Translations under genes and position numbers: made by a program | The notes under the pieces: model-generated | What the model saw: only the letters and a program-made list of their open reading frames with translations | Database searches by the model: none | What the model was told of the DNA's origin: nothing | Source of the DNA: Nevskiaceae bacterium | Lineage (GTDB): Bacteria > Pseudomonadota > Gammaproteobacteria > Nevskiales > Nevskiaceae | DNA length: 64,000 nt | NCBI GenBank assembly: GCA_008012115.1 | Contig: SSEB01000010.1 | Coordinates: 219,377 to 283,376, forward strand | Direction of reading: 5' to 3' | In this document: positions 44,173-54,390 of the stretch, one piece after another | Numbering within the stretch: position 1 is the stretch's first letter | Layout of the letters: the number at the start of each line of letters is the position of its first letter

Positions 44173-44286
44173 ACCACCCGCTGTCCCCGGTCCGATCAAG
44201 ACATCAGTTATATTTTATTTATTGTTTTTAAAATCGTTAGATTTATTAACACTCAACGCCCAGGCAAAATGCCGGGAGCGGGTGGC
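44173..44286. repeat. 114-bp AT-core element, copy 6
   Basis: Left end ACCACCCGCT, right end AGCGGGTGGC (44277-44286). Core 44207-44252 starts GTTATATTTTATTTATTG and ends TTAACAC. The right arm, read on the minus strand, can form CCCGGC...GCCTGGG. It lies between converging gacS and acpS. Confidence 0.94.
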
Positions 44287-44301
44287 GTCCGGCGGGCCTC
44301 G

Positions 44302-44736
44302 TCAGCGCTCCAGCACCACCATTGCGCACACCATGCCGCCCTCGTCGGACAGCGAAACGTGTCCGCCCTGGATGCCGAGCCGGCGCAGGCGCGCGCGCAG
44401 CCGTGCACTGAAGATCAGCACCGGCTTGCCGCTGCCCTCGCGCAAGGTGCCGACGTCGCGATACGCCACGCCGGCAAAACCGCTGCCCAGGGCCTTGGCG
44501 CAGGCCTCCTTCGCCGCAAACGCCTTGGCGAGAAACCGCACCGGGTGGCGCGCCTGCGCAAACGCATCCAGTTCCGCATCGGCGAGGATTTTTTCGGCGA
44601 ACCGCCGGCCATGGCGCGCCCAGATTTTCTCGATGCGCGACTCGCGCAGGATGTCCACGCCGATGCCGTGTATGCCGCCGCGCGCTGCGCTGCGGGCGGA
44701 CGCCCGACGGCGGACCGGCGGCAGGCGGCGCGTCAT
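44302..44736 (-). CDS. acpS: holo-[acyl-carrier-protein] synthase
   Basis: 144 residues. Transfers phosphopantetheine from CoA to acyl carrier protein. Motifs HGIGVDIL with the Mg-binding Asp, and [17 protein letters not shown] with the catalytic Glu. An Arg-rich extension of about 20 residues precedes the domain; no internal start was found, and the ATG overlaps the pdxJ stop as ATGA. It ends 15 bp from element copy 6. Confidence 0.93.
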   Translation of the reverse strand: MTRRLPPVRRRASARSAARGGIHGIGVDILRESRIEKIWARHGRRFAEKILADAELDAFAQARHPVRFLAKAFAAKEACAKALGSGFAGVAYRDVGTLREGSGKPVLIFSARLRARLRRLGIQGGHVSLSDEGGMVCAMVVLER

Positions 44737-45488
44737 GCGCGGCGCGCGTCCGTCATCGCCTGGCGCATCTCCGCCACCGCCGCCGGCAGACCGACGAACA
44801 GCGCGCGCGCCATCAGGCTATGACCGATGTTGAGTTCGACGATCTCCGGAATGGCGGCGATCGCGCCGACGTTGTCGACGGTCAGGCCATGCCCGGCATG
44901 CACTTCGAAGCCGGCCCGGTGCGCGGCCCGCGCAAAGGCGGCGATGCGCTTGAGCTCGGCAGCGCGCGCGCGCCCGCGGCTGTCGGCGTAGGCGCCGGTG
45001 TGGATCTCCAGGTGCGGCGCGCCGCAGCGCCGCGCCGCCGCGAGCTGGCGCGGGTCGGCGTCGATGAACAAGGCCACTTCGATGCCGGCGCGCGCCAGAC
45101 GGCCGCAGGCCTGCGTGACCGCCGCCTCGTTGCCGGCCACATCGAGGCCGCCCTCGGTCGTCACCTCCTGGCGCCGCTCGGGGACCAGGCAGACGAAGCG
45201 CGGTCGCGCCTTGCAGGCGATGGCCACCATCTCCGGCGTCACCGCCATTTCCAGGTTGGTCGGCACCGCGCTGCGCGCCAGCAGACGGCCAAGATCGTGA
45301 TCCTGGATGTGCCGGCGGTCCTCGCGCAGGTGGATGGTGATGCTGTCGGCGCCGGACGCGGCCGCCAGCACGGCCGCCTCGACCGGATCGGGATAGGCCG
45401 TGCCGCGCGCCTGCCGGACGGTGGCGACATGATCGACGTTGACGCCGAGACGGATCGGCGGCGGCAGGGACTTGGTGGAACGCGGCAT
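44733..45488 (-). CDS. pdxJ: pyridoxine 5'-phosphate synthase
   Basis: 251 residues. Condenses 1-deoxyxylulose 5-phosphate with aminoacetone phosphate to pyridoxine phosphate. Typical stretches: [57 protein letters not shown] and [10 protein letters not shown]. Located between recO and acpS, the standard proteobacterial order. Confidence 0.95.
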   Translation of the reverse strand: MPRSTKSLPPPIRLGVNVDHVATVRQARGTAYPDPVEAAVLAAASGADSITIHLREDRRHIQDHDLGRLLARSAVPTNLEMAVTPEMVAIACKARPRFVCLVPERRQEVTTEGGLDVAGNEAAVTQACGRLARAGIEVALFIDADPRQLAAARRCGAPHLEIHTGAYADSRGRARAAELKRIAAFARAAHRAGFEVHAGHGLTVDNVGAIAAIPEIVELNIGHSLMARALFVGLPAAVAEMRQAMTDARRA

Positions 45489-45511
45489 GGAGAAATCCCG
45501 TGGTGGACGCG

Positions 45512-46213
45512 TCATTTTAGCCGCAGCGCGCCGCGCAGCTCGCGCAACAGGGCCGGCGTCTCCAGCGCGCGGCCGCCGAGCTGCTGCGCCAGTGCATCGC
45601 GCAGCAGATGCCGGGCATCGGCCAGCGCCTGCGCGTCGTCCAGCGTCTCGGCGCCCAGCGCCAGCAGGCTGGCGCCGCGATAGCCCGCCTCGTCGGAGCC
45701 GGTGGCGACCGGCCCCTCGAGCCAGTCGTAGCGATAGCGCGCGGCGGGATCGAGATCGTCCGGCAACTGCAGTCCATAGCCCAGCTCTTCGAGCAGGCGC
45801 TTCTCGAAAATCCGCAACGCGCGCTCGGCCTCGTCGCCGGCCAGTTGCGCCAGCGTTAGGGCGTAAACCTCGAACAGGCCGGGGTGCGGGTCCTGGCGCT
45901 GCAGCAGCTTGAGCAGCAGTTCGTTGACGTACCAGCCGAACAGGACGCGCTCGCCGGTCAGGGGCAGCGCCGGGCCGGCCGCTTCGACGGCGCCGAGGGT
46001 GCCAAGCTCGCCGGCCGGAGTCCAGCTCAGCAGCAGCGGCTGCAGGGTCTGCAGCAGGGCGCGCGTCTTGGCGCGGGGCGACCGCGCGCCGCGCGCCACC
46101 AGTCCGACCCGGCCCTGCGTGCGCGTGAAGGCCTCCACCAGCAGACTGCTGTCCCGGTAGGGCCGGGCATTGAGGAGATAGCCCGGCTCCAGCTGCACGC
46201 GGACGCGGGACAC
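45512..46213 (-). CDS. recO: DNA repair protein RecO
   Basis: 233 residues. RecO helps load RecA on SSB-coated gaps. The N-terminal OB-fold is visible ([33 protein letters not shown]), followed by the helical part with [14 protein letters not shown] and [19 protein letters not shown] start at 46213 lies 6 bp after the era stop, without a clear SD, suggesting coupling to era. Confidence 0.93.
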   Translation of the reverse strand: MSRVRVQLEPGYLLNARPYRDSSLLVEAFTRTQGRVGLVARGARSPRAKTRALLQTLQPLLLSWTPAGELGTLGAVEAAGPALPLTGERVLFGWYVNELLLKLLQRQDPHPGLFEVYALTLAQLAGDEAERALRIFEKRLLEELGYGLQLPDDLDPAARYRYDWLEGPVATGSDEAGYRGASLLALGAETLDDAQALADARHLLRDALAQQLGGRALETPALLRELRGALRLK

Positions 46214-46219
46214 GGGCGC

Positions 46220-47113
46220 TTACTCGTCCGGCGTATGGCTCAGGCCGAAGCGCTTGAGCGCGTCCATGTCGTCGCTCCAGTTTTCGCGGACGCTGCACCA
46301 GAGTTTGAGAAACACCTTGCGGCCCGTGAGCCGCTCGACGTCGCGCCGCGCAGCGGTGCCGACCGCCTTGAGCGCCGCGCCTTTTTCACCGATGACGATG
46401 GCCTTCTGGCTGTCGCGCTCGACCATGATCACGGCCTCGATGCGGTCGAGGTTCCCTTCCCGCTCGAACTTCTGCACCTGCACAGTGAGCGCATAGGGCA
46501 GCTCCTGGTGCAGGTTGCGCGTCAGCTTTTCGCGGACGATTTCGGCAATGGCGAAACCGAGGTCGCGGTCGGTCACCATGTCTTCCGGGTACAGCGGATC
46601 GCCCTCCGGCATGCGCTGCAGCAGTTCGCCGATCAGGGCATTGAGGTTGGCGCGCTTGAGGGCCGACAGTGGCACGACAAAGGCGAAGTTGCGCTTGGCG
46701 GCCAGCTTTTCCAGTTCCGGGAACAGCCGCTCCTTGTCGGCGATGCGGTCCACCTTGTTGACCACCAGGCCCACCGGCGTCTCGAACTTGGCCAGGCGCT
46801 GCAGCACCGCCTCGTCCTCGTCGGTCCAGCGCCCGGCCTCGACCACGAACAGCAGCAGGTCGACATCGTGCATGGCGCCGGCAGCGGTGTCGTTCATGGC
46901 GCGGTTGAGCGCCTTCTTCTGGATGCGGTGCAGGCCCGGCGTATCGACGAACACCACCTGGCCTTGCTCGTGATGCAGCACGCCCTGGATGCGATGCCGG
47001 GTGGTCTGCGGCTTGTGCGAGACGATGCTGACCTTCTGGCCGACGAGCGCATTGAGCAGCGAGGATTTGCCGACGTTGGGGCGACCGATGATCGCGACGA
47101 TGCCACTACGCAT
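46220..47113 (-). CDS. era: GTPase Era
   Basis: 297 residues. GTPase that helps 16S rRNA maturation. G1 GRPNVGKSS (about 9-17), G3 DTPGL, G4 NKVD, and a C-terminal KH domain with the IGEKGAALK loop. The start at 47113 overlaps the end of rnc by 8 bp. Confidence 0.96.
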   Translation of the reverse strand: MRSGIVAIIGRPNVGKSSLLNALVGQKVSIVSHKPQTTRHRIQGVLHHEQGQVVFVDTPGLHRIQKKALNRAMNDTAAGAMHDVDLLLFVVEAGRWTDEDEAVLQRLAKFETPVGLVVNKVDRIADKERLFPELEKLAAKRNFAFVVPLSALKRANLNALIGELLQRMPEGDPLYPEDMVTDRDLGFAIAEIVREKLTRNLHQELPYALTVQVQKFEREGNLDRIEAVIMVERDSQKAIVIGEKGAALKAVGTAARRDVERLTGRKVFLKLWCSVRENWSDDMDALKRFGLSHTPDE

Positions 47114-47792
47114 GCGCGCCTCCCGATAGTTTCTTGAGCATGGCTTCGGCAGCGCGCTGCTGCGCAATGCGGCGGCTGGAACCCGCCGCCTCGGTGGTCT
47201 GATCGGCATCGAGCAGGGAACAGCGCACCAGGAACTCCCGCCTGTGCGGCGGTCCCGACTCCGACAGCACGTCGTAACGGGGCAGCGGCCGCGCCTGCGC
47301 CTGCAGCCACTCCTGCAGGCGCGTCTTGGCGTCCTTCAGGCTGTCGGGATCTGGCAAGTTGGCCAGCAGCGGTGCGTAGAGTTGCAGGGCTGCCTTCTGC
47401 GCCGCCTCGAAGCCGCCGTCCAGGTGGATCGCACCGATGACCGCTTCCAGCGCGTCGGCGATGATCGAGTCGCGGCGGAAGCCACCGCTCTTGAGTTCGC
47501 TTTCGCCCAGGTTCAGCACATCACCGAGTTGCAAGCCGCGCGCCAGTTCGGCCAAAGACTCTTCCCGCACCAGGCTGGCGCGCAGACGCGACAACGCGCC
47601 TTCCTCGGCCTTGGGGCACTGCCGATAGAGCGCATCACCGACCACGAAATTGATCAGGGCGTCGCCCAGGAACTCCAGCCGCTCGTTGTTGCCGGCGCCG
47701 TGGCTGCGGTGCGTCAGCGCCCGTACCAGCAGGGCCGGATCACGAAACCGATAGTCGAGCCGGCGCTCGAGCCTGGGCAGCGGATCGTTCAA
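47106..47792 (-). CDS. rnc: ribonuclease III
   Basis: 228 residues. The RNase III signature NERLEFLGDAL is at about 36-46 and the second acidic site in DALEAVIGAI near 115; a dsRNA-binding domain fills about 150-225. Start codon TTG at 47792 overlaps the stop of the upstream DUF4845 gene (TTGA), a coupled start. It processes rRNA and other structured transcripts, and could in principle cut long hairpins such as those of the repeats in this window. Confidence 0.95.
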   Translation of the reverse strand: MNDPLPRLERRLDYRFRDPALLVRALTHRSHGAGNNERLEFLGDALINFVVGDALYRQCPKAEEGALSRLRASLVREESLAELARGLQLGDVLNLGESELKSGGFRRDSIIADALEAVIGAIHLDGGFEAAQKAALQLYAPLLANLPDPDSLKDAKTRLQEWLQAQARPLPRYDVLSESGPPHRREFLVRCSLLDADQTTEAAGSSRRIAQQRAAEAMLKKLSGGAHA

Positions 47793-48166
47793 CCGCCGCC
47801 CACCATCGGCACGCTGTCCTGGAACTCGATGACGATCGAGACATTGCTGAACAGCGGCGCACGCGCCTCGTACTTGTACGACAGCACACGACCACGGTCG
47901 GTGCGGTTGATCTTGACGTCGCGGAAGCCCAGATAGTCGATCAGATCGATGTCCCAGTAACGCGACAAGCTGGTGTAGATCTGGCCGTTGTCGGCACCAG
48001 TCAGATCGCGGTTGTTGGCGACGTTGTGAATCGCCTTGGCGATCTTCATCTGGTTGAGGTACAGCGGCGTGCAGCGAATGGCCAGCGTCGCCGCGATCGC
48101 GATGAGTCCGAACATGAACAACATGCCGAACCAGCCCATGCCGCGCTGCTTGTGACGTGAACGCAT
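47789..48166 (-). CDS. DUF4845 membrane protein
   Basis: 125 residues with one N-terminal membrane helix (about 11-31) and a periplasmic part (PLYLNQMKIAKAI, DLIDYLGFRDVKINR). DUF4845 proteins are regularly encoded between lepB and rnc in gammaproteobacteria; function unknown. Coupled to rnc through the TTGA overlap. Confidence 0.88.
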   Translation of the reverse strand: MRSRHKQRGMGWFGMLFMFGLIAIAATLAIRCTPLYLNQMKIAKAIHNVANNRDLTGADNGQIYTSLSRYWDIDLIDYLGFRDVKINRTDRGRVLSYKYEARAPLFSNVSIVIEFQDSVPMVGGG

Positions 48167-48202
48167 AGCTCTCTCCCCAGATTTGACGAACCTGCCAATA
48201 CC

Positions 48203-49000
48203 TTACTTGATCCGGTCGCCGATGCGCGAGAAATCGACGCGCGTGTTGTCGCTGTCCCAGCTCATCCAGATGAAGAACGCCTTGCCGACCAGGTTGCCCT
48301 CCGGCACGAAGCCCCAGCGCCGGCTGTCGTCGCTGCCGTCCCGGTTGTCGCCCATGGCGAAGTACTGGCCCTCGGGCACGGTGAATTCGGCCACATCCTC
48401 CGACGGGCGGTCAGGATTGATCAGGATGTGGTGCTCGACACCGGCCAGGTTTTCGGTGAAGCGGTAGATCACGCCCGGCGGCGACTGGCCGGACAGCGAG
48501 AACACGCCGGCACCCTCGAGATTGGCCTTTTCGCCGTTCACGTAGAGCGTCTTGTCGCGGTAGGCGATGCGGTCGCCCGGCACGCCGACGATGCGCTTGA
48601 TGAAATCCTTGCTGGTGTCCACCGGCCAGCGGAACACCACCACGTCGCCGCGCTTGGGCTCGCCCAGTTCGACGAACTTGTGATGGAACACCGGATCGCG
48701 CAGGCCGAAGGCGAACTTGTTGACCAGGATGAAATCGCCCACCAACAGGGTCGGGATCATCGAGCCCGAGGGAATGCGGAACGGTTCGGCGATGAACGAG
48801 CGCAGGAACAGCACCAGCGCGATCACCGGAAAGAACGAGCGGCAAAAATCCAGGAAGGCATTGGGCTTGTCGACCGCGCCCGGCGCCAAGACCGCCACAC
48901 GCTTGGGCGCCAGCACCCACTTGTCCAGCGCCCAGAACACACCGGTGAACAGGGTCAGCACCGACAGCATCACCGCAAAATCGAAATGGAAGTCCGACAT
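48203..49000 (-). CDS. lepB: signal peptidase I
   Basis: 265 residues. Inner-membrane protease that removes Sec signal peptides. Two N-terminal hydrophobic segments; catalytic Ser80 in RIPSGSM and Lys135 in KDFIKRIVGVPGD; GDNRDGSDDSR is the conserved C-terminal box. Follows lepA in the standard order. Confidence 0.95.
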   Translation of the reverse strand: MSDFHFDFAVMLSVLTLFTGVFWALDKWVLAPKRVAVLAPGAVDKPNAFLDFCRSFFPVIALVLFLRSFIAEPFRIPSGSMIPTLLVGDFILVNKFAFGLRDPVFHHKFVELGEPKRGDVVVFRWPVDTSKDFIKRIVGVPGDRIAYRDKTLYVNGEKANLEGAGVFSLSGQSPPGVIYRFTENLAGVEHHILINPDRPSEDVAEFTVPEGQYFAMGDNRDGSDDSRRWGFVPEGNLVGKAFFIWMSWDSDNTRVDFSRIGDRIK

Positions 49001-49037
49001 CAAAATTTCCGGTTGATCGAAGGCCGCGGCAGCGGTC

Positions 49038-50837
49038 TCATTTCTTTTCCATGCCCAGCACCGCGAGGAAGGCTTCCTGCGGGATTTCCACACTGCCCAC
49101 CTGCTTCATGCGCTTCTTGCCTTCCTTCTGCTTCTCCAGCAGCTTGCGCTTGCGGCTGACGTCGCCGCCGTAGCACTTGGCAATGACGTTCTTGCGCAGC
49201 GCCTTGACCGTGGTGCGCGCGATGATCTTGGCGCCGATCGCCGCCTGGATGGCGATATCGAACATCTGGCGGTGGATGACGTCCTGCATGCGTTCGCAGA
49301 GATCGCGGCCGCGCGACTGCGACACGCTGCGGTGGACGATGGTGGACAGCGCGTCGACCTTGTCGCCGTTGACCAGCACGTCGAGCTTGACCAGGTCGCC
49401 AGCCTCGAAACGCGAGAACTCGTATTCGAAGGAGGCATAGCCGCGCGACACGCTCTTGAGGCGGTCGAAGAAATCGGTGACGACTTCCGACAGTGGCATT
49501 TCCACTTCCATCTGCACCTGGCTGCCGAGGTAGCGCAGGTTCTTCTGCACGCCGCGCTTCTCCATGCACAGCTGCATCACCGGCCCGACGTAGTCGGGCG
49601 GCATCAGCACGCGGCAATTGATGATCGGCTCGCGCACTTCCTCGTACAGCCCCGGGTCCGGCAGTTCGGCCGGATTGTCGATGCGCTTGACCTCGCCGTT
49701 GCTGAGCAACACCTCGTAGATCACGCTCGGCGCGGTGGTGATCAGGTTGAGGTTGTATTCGCGTTCCAGGCGCTCCTGCACGATCTCCATATGCAGCAGG
49801 CCGAGAAAGCCGATACGGAAACCAAACCCCAGCGCGCCGGAATTCTCCGGCTCGAACACCAGGGCGGAATCGTTCAGGCGCAGCTTCTGCAGCGACTCGC
49901 GGAAATCCTCGAAATCATCGGCGTCCACCGGGAACATGCCGGCGAACACGCGCGGCTGCACCTGGCGGAACCCCGGCAACTGCTCGACCGAGGCATTGCT
50001 GGCCAGCGTCAGGGTGTCGCCGACCGGCGCACCGAAGATGTCCTTGATGCCGGCGATGAGGAAGCCCACCTCGCCGGTTTCCAGTGCGGTCTTGAACACG
50101 CGCTTGGGCGTATGCACGCCCAGCATGGTGACTTCGTAATCCTTGCCGGTGGACAGCACGCGGATCTTCTGGCCCTTCTGCACCCGGCCGTTGACCACGC
50201 GCACCAGCGACACCACGCCCAGGTAATTGTCGAACCAGGAATCGACGATCAGAGCCTGCAGCTTGCCGTTGGGATCGCCCTTGGGCGGCGGCAGCTTCTG
50301 CACCACCGCCTCCAGCACGTCCGGCACGTTGAGGCCGGTCTTGGCCGAGATGCGCAGGGCATCAGCGGCCGGGATACCGATCACCTGCTCGATCTCGTCC
50401 GCCACGCGCTCCGGCTCGGCGTTCTGCAGGTCCACCTTGTTGAGCACCGGCAGCACTTCCAGGTTCTGCTCCAGCGCCGTGTAGCAGTTGGCGACACTCT
50501 GCGCCTCGACGCCCTGCGAGGCGTCCACCACCAGCAGCGCGCCTTCGCAGGAGGCCAGCGAGCGCGACACCTCGTAGGAGAAGTCGACATGGCCCGGGGT
50601 GTCGATCAGGTTGAGCTGGTAGACCTCGCCATTGCGCGCCTTGTAGTCCAGCGACACCGCCTGCGCCTTGATGGTGATGCCGCGCTCGCGCTCGATCGGA
50701 TTGCTGTCGAGCACCTGCTCGGTCATCTCGCGCGCTTCCAGCCCGCCGCAGAGCTGGATGAAGCGGTCCGCCAGGGTCGATTTGCCGTGATCGATGTGGG
50801 CGATGATGCAGAAGTTGCGGATATTCTCTTGTTTCAT
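49038..50837 (-). CDS. lepA: elongation factor 4
   Basis: 599 residues. Ribosomal GTPase with G1 [10 protein letters not shown]3 DTPGHVDF, G4 NKVD and the LepA-specific C-terminal domain ([20 protein letters not shown]). The ATG at 50837 gives the exact family length; longer frames are Ala/Arg-rich and not real. Adjacent to lepB. Confidence 0.97.
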   Translation of the reverse strand: MKQENIRNFCIIAHIDHGKSTLADRFIQLCGGLEAREMTEQVLDSNPIERERGITIKAQAVSLDYKARNGEVYQLNLIDTPGHVDFSYEVSRSLASCEGALLVVDASQGVEAQSVANCYTALEQNLEVLPVLNKVDLQNAEPERVADEIEQVIGIPAADALRISAKTGLNVPDVLEAVVQKLPPPKGDPNGKLQALIVDSWFDNYLGVVSLVRVVNGRVQKGQKIRVLSTGKDYEVTMLGVHTPKRVFKTALETGEVGFLIAGIKDIFGAPVGDTLTLASNASVEQLPGFRQVQPRVFAGMFPVDADDFEDFRESLQKLRLNDSALVFEPENSGALGFGFRIGFLGLLHMEIVQERLEREYNLNLITTAPSVIYEVLLSNGEVKRIDNPAELPDPGLYEEVREPIINCRVLMPPDYVGPVMQLCMEKRGVQKNLRYLGSQVQMEVEMPLSEVVTDFFDRLKSVSRGYASFEYEFSRFEAGDLVKLDVLVNGDKVDALSTIVHRSVSQSRGRDLCERMQDVIHRQMFDIAIQAAIGAKIIARTTVKALRKNVIAKCYGGDVSRKRKLLEKQKEGKKRMKQVGSVEIPQEAFLAVLGMEKK

Positions 50838-50886
50838 GGACCTACAACGGACGCCAGCGGCGGCAAAGGGCCGCGAAGTATAGCGG

Positions 50887-51153
50887 TTAGCCGGGGGCTG
50901 GGCTTGGGCTGCCCTGCCGTAGGTACTGCTCCACGGCCTCGACATCCAGGTGGACGGTGCACAGCACCTCGCCCGCCGGCGTCATCAGCACCGGGATCTT
51001 CAGGCCGTAGCGCTCGCGCCAGTCCGGACGGCTGTCGACGTCGGCCTCCTCCAGCACGAATGCGCCGGCACCGAAGCGGCCGGACAGGTCGGCCGCCAGT
51101 TCCTCGCACAGCCCGCAGCCGGGCCGGCCCAGCAGCACCAGCGTCGGCGTCAT
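50887..51153 (-). CDS. glutaredoxin-like protein (DUF836)
   Basis: 88 residues, thioredoxin fold, with the redox pair in [11 protein letters not shown] (Cys 13 and 16) and the cis-proline in IPVLM. DUF836 members are small glutaredoxin-like proteins often found next to degQ/mucD and lepA in Pseudomonas-like genomes. Its start overlaps the degQ stop as ATGA. Confidence 0.88.
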   Translation of the reverse strand: MTPTLVLLGRPGCGLCEELAADLSGRFGAGAFVLEEADVDSRPDWRERYGLKIPVLMTPAGEVLCTVHLDVEAVEQYLRQGSPSPAPG

Positions 51154-52613
51154 TTCTTCTGCGGCACGTCCATGGGCAGGAACAGCGGCGCGCCGCGTCG
51201 CTGCACCAGCACCGGCACGCTGACGCCCGGCGTCAGGCGTCCGGCCACTTCCGCCAGCCGCTGCGGACTGTCGACCTGCTGACCACCGATCTGCAGCAGT
51301 ACGTCGCCCGGCCGCACACCCGCACGCAGCGCCGGGCCGTCGCCTACCGTATCGACCAGCACGCCGCCCGACACCACCTGCGCGTCGCGGCGCTGGGCGT
51401 CGCTGAGCGGCTTGACCACCAGGCCCAGGGGACCGGCCGGCGCCGTGGTCGGCGGCTGGGTATCGGTGTCGGCCTGCGCTTCCTGCTGGGCATCGAGCTT
51501 GCCCAGCTCGACCTTGATCGTGATCTTCTTGCGCTCGCGCATCACGTCCAGGGTGGCGATCTGGCCAGGGTCGGAACTGCCGACCAGCGGCGGCAGCGCG
51601 GTGGAGCTGGCCAGCACCTGGCCGTCGTAGCTCAGGATCACGTCACCGGGCTTGAAGCCGGCGCGTTCCGCCGGGCTGTTCGCCACCACCTTGGCCACCA
51701 GCGCGCCTTCCGGCTTATCCAGCCCGAAGTTCTGCGCCATGCTGCGGTCCACCTCCTGCACCACCACGCCGAGCCAGCCGCGCGCCACGCGGCCGCGCTC
51801 CTTGAGCTGCGTCGCCACCTTGGCGGCGACATTGATCGGGATCGAGAACGACACGCCCTGGAAGCCGCCGGACTGCGAGTAGATCTGCGAGTTGACGCCC
51901 ACCACCTCGCCGTCGAGATTGAACAGCGGACCACCGGAATTGCCGGGATTGATCGCCACGTCGGTCTGGATGAAGGGCACGTACTGCTCGGTCTGCAGGG
52001 CGCGGCCCTTGGCGGAGACGATGCCGGCGGTCACCGAGTAGTCGAAGCCGAACGGCGAGCCGATCGCCAGCACCCACTGCCCCGGCCGCAGCTTGCCGGA
52101 GTCGCCGAGTTTGACCACCGGCAGGTCGGTGGCGTCGATCTTGAGCAGCGCGAGGTCGCTGGGCTCGTCGGAGCCCACCACCTGTGCGGTGAACTGGCGG
52201 CGGTCGAGCAAACGCACGACCACTTCCTTGGCGTCACGCACCACGTGGAAGTTGGTGAGGATGTAACCGTCATTCCACAGCACGAAGCCCGACCCCAGCG
52301 ACTGCGATTCCGGCGCGTTGTCCTCCGGCGCCTGCGGCGCGACCTCGGGGTGGTTGTCGAAATACTTCTTGAACCACTCCGGCACCTGCTCGTCAGCATT
52401 GTCCGAGGGCGCCGGCTCGGTGGCCGCCGTCTCGCTGTCGCTGGGCGGCGTCGCGGTCACTGCGCTGATATTGACCACGGCCGGGCTGACGACATCGACC
52501 AGGTCGGCAAAATCCGGGTAGGCCGCGCTGCGTGAACCGTGCCCGCAGGCATTGACGGCGAGGACGGCCGCGACCGCCAGCAAGGGCTTGAGCAGGGAAG
52601 ATCCAAGGCGCAT
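51150..52613 (-). CDS. mucD: periplasmic serine protease, DegQ/MucD family
   Basis: 487 residues. Catalytic triad His123 (NFHVVRD), Asp153 (SDLALL) and Ser226 (NPGNSGGP), followed by two PDZ domains (about 290-370 and 395-480). The N-terminus has AVNAC, a possible lipobox with an unusual Asn at -2, so it is exported or membrane-attached. Such proteases/chaperones remove misfolded envelope proteins. The genes beside it (glutaredoxin, lepA) match mucD of Pseudomonas, but the algU-muc genes are not in this window. Confidence 0.92.
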   Translation of the reverse strand: MRLGSSLLKPLLAVAAVLAVNACGHGSRSAAYPDFADLVDVVSPAVVNISAVTATPPSDSETAATEPAPSDNADEQVPEWFKKYFDNHPEVAPQAPEDNAPESQSLGSGFVLWNDGYILTNFHVVRDAKEVVVRLLDRRQFTAQVVGSDEPSDLALLKIDATDLPVVKLGDSGKLRPGQWVLAIGSPFGFDYSVTAGIVSAKGRALQTEQYVPFIQTDVAINPGNSGGPLFNLDGEVVGVNSQIYSQSGGFQGVSFSIPINVAAKVATQLKERGRVARGWLGVVVQEVDRSMAQNFGLDKPEGALVAKVVANSPAERAGFKPGDVILSYDGQVLASSTALPPLVGSSDPGQIATLDVMRERKKITIKVELGKLDAQQEAQADTDTQPPTTAPAGPLGLVVKPLSDAQRRDAQVVSGGVLVDTVGDGPALRAGVRPGDVLLQIGGQQVDSPQRLAEVAGRLTPGVSVPVLVQRRGAPLFLPMDVPQKK

Positions 52614-52720
52614 CGAACAGGCTCCGGTCGCGTCGGCGAGGACGGGCGACGTCAGGGTCAAATTTCAAAACAAACCGGCCGGAATTACAAACGCCGGTGA
52701 CCATCCGCCGCCACGCCAAC

Positions 52721-52742
52721 AAAAAACCCCGCTGGCGCGGGG
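52721..52742 (-). terminator. terminator after tRNA-Ala
   Basis: On the minus strand CCCCGC-gcca-GCGGGG is followed by T6, about 20 bp after the tRNA 3' end. Confidence 0.9.
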
Positions 52743-52761
52743 TTGCTTGACGCACAGTCTT

Positions 52762-52837
52762 TGGTGGAGCGGAGGAGGATCGAACTCCCGACCTCTGCAT
52801 TGCGAACGCAGCGCTCTCCCAGCTGAGCTACCGCCCC
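52762..52837 (-). tRNA. tRNA-Ala (anticodon CGC)
   Basis: 76 nt with an encoded CCA. The acceptor stem GGGGCGG pairs with CCGCTCC and contains the G3:U70 wobble pair that identifies alanine tRNAs. The D arm (GCTCAGCTGGGAGAGC), anticodon arm (CTGCG-TTCGCAA-TGCAG) and T arm (GGGAG-TTCGATC-CTCCT) are complete. The anticodon CGC reads GCG. Confidence 0.97.
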
Positions 52838-52851
52838 ACACGAGGACGCGC

Positions 52852-52880
52852 ATTCTACCAGCGGATGCGCAAAATGCCAG
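52852..52880 (-). promoter_or_regulatory. tRNA-Ala promoter
   Basis: On the minus strand TAGAAT (52857-52852) with CTGGCA 17 bp upstream. A GC-rich stretch GCGCGTCC follows the -10, the discriminator usual for stable-RNA promoters. The leader would be about 9 nt. Confidence 0.6.
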
Positions 52881-52925
52881 CGCCATTTCACCGTCGCTCA
52901 AAGCGCCGCTGACCGCATGGAAGCC

Positions 52926-53039
52926 GGCACCCGCTCTGCCGCTGGCGGCAGAGCGAGACGTTTTATTTTGTTTATTGATTTAAAATTAATTTGTTAAATA
53001 ATAACAATGAGAATCCCGTCCGCCGGAAGAGCGGGTGGC
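52926..53039. repeat. 114-bp AT-core element, copy 7
   Basis: Left end GGCACCCGCT (one change), right end AGCGGGTGGC (53030-53039); core 52960-53005 from GTTTTATTTTG to AATAAC. The left arm forms a perfect 8-bp hairpin GCTCTGCC...GGCAGAGC before the T-rich core. It lies between the tRNA gene and the RND operon, which diverge. Confidence 0.93.
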
Positions 53040-53259
53040 GCCCACGGCGCGATTTCCGCGGTTATTGACGCCCTCTGTGCGCCGCGCCGGAACGAACCTG
53101 CAGGATGCTGTGCCAGCGGCTGCGCATTGGGAGATTTTTATCATTCGGACGGACGATTCCGCGTGCTAGCATCGGCGTCACTATAAAAAGCGTATCAGCG
53201 CACCCACCCTCCTCAACGAGAACGCTGCCGCAGGGCCACCCGCCCGGCAGGAACGGACC
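53040..53259. other. leader region of the RND operon
   Basis: No gene. TATAAA at about 53183 is a possible -10 box; a matching -35 is not obvious. No regulator gene is adjacent. Confidence 0.35.
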
Positions 53260-54357
53260 ATGAAATACACACAGACCGGTGCCGCGCGCACCTGGAGCAT
53301 CGCTGCGGCAATCATCCTGGCCCTGGTGATCTGGATGCTGACCGGGCTGTTCGGCGGCAAGCAGGAAAACGCGGCAGCGACGCCCGCAGAAGCCAAGCCG
53401 GCAGAGACACATTTCAAGGTGTCGGTGCGCAGCCAGCACGCCGAGAAGGTACAGCGCGAGGTGGTCCTGAACGGCGACACCCAGCCCGACCAGATCATCA
53501 ACATCGCTTCGCAGGTCGAGGGCCAGGTGGTGGCCATCGGCGCACGCAAGGGCGCGCATGTCGCGCAGGGCGCCCTGCTCGCACGCGTCGATCCGCGCGA
53601 CGCAGCGCAGGGCAAGGCGCGCGCCGACGCCGTGCTGCGCCAGCGCGAACTGGAGTATCAGGGCGCACTGCACCTGCGCCAGACCGGCTACGTCACCGAA
53701 TCGGAACTCGCCTCGCGCCTCGCGGCGCTGGAAGTGGCGCGCGCCGACCTGCGTGAGATCGAACTGCGCCTGAAGCATCTCAGCATCACCGCCCCGGTAT
53801 CGGGCGTGCTGGAAGAGCAGCTGATCGAGGTCGGCGATTACGCCAAGATCGGCCAGCCGGTGGCCAAGCTGATCAAGATCGATCCGCTGCGCGTCGCCGG
53901 CGGCGTCGGCGAGAACGACATCCGCTACATCAAGCTGGGCGACCCGGCGCACGCCGAGATTCTCGGACAGACGCTGACCGGCAAGGTCAAGTTCATCTCC
54001 GCCCTCGCCGACGCCAAGACGCGGACCTTCACCGTCGAGGTCGCCATCGACAACAGCAAGGCGCAGATCCCGGCGGGCGTCTCGGCACGCATCACCCTGC
54101 CGGTGCAGGAGATCGAGGCACAGCGCGTGCCGACCTCGCTGCTGGCCCTGGCCGACGACGGCACGGTGGGCGTCAAGCATGTGGTCGACGGCAAGGTGCG
54201 GTTCACCAAGGCCGACATCGTGCGCACCGACGGCGATTCGGCGTGGCTCTCGGGCCTGCCGGAAACCGTCTCGCTGATCACGCGCGGCCAGGGCTTCGTT
54301 GCCGCGGGTGAGAACGTCGACGCGGAACCCGAAGCCCCCGCCGCCGCCACGAAATAA
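53260..54357 (+). CDS. RND efflux periplasmic adaptor
   Basis: 365 residues. One N-terminal membrane helix (about 13-31), a barrel-sandwich (lipoyl-like) domain split around a helical hairpin (SQVEGQVVAIGARKG and ITAPVSGVLEE), then beta-barrel and membrane-proximal domains. The standard adaptor between an RND pump and an outer-membrane channel. The pump gene follows 33 bp later; no TolC-like gene is in the window. Confidence 0.92.
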   Translation: MKYTQTGAARTWSIAAAIILALVIWMLTGLFGGKQENAAATPAEAKPAETHFKVSVRSQHAEKVQREVVLNGDTQPDQIINIASQVEGQVVAIGARKGAHVAQGALLARVDPRDAAQGKARADAVLRQRELEYQGALHLRQTGYVTESELASRLAALEVARADLREIELRLKHLSITAPVSGVLEEQLIEVGDYAKIGQPVAKLIKIDPLRVAGGVGENDIRYIKLGDPAHAEILGQTLTGKVKFISALADAKTRTFTVEVAIDNSKAQIPAGVSARITLPVQEIEAQRVPTSLLALADDGTVGVKHVVDGKVRFTKADIVRTDGDSAWLSGLPETVSLITRGQGFVAAGENVDAEPEAPAAATK

Positions 54358-54390
54358 GCGCCGCCACGTGCCGCGCGGACGATCCGCCCT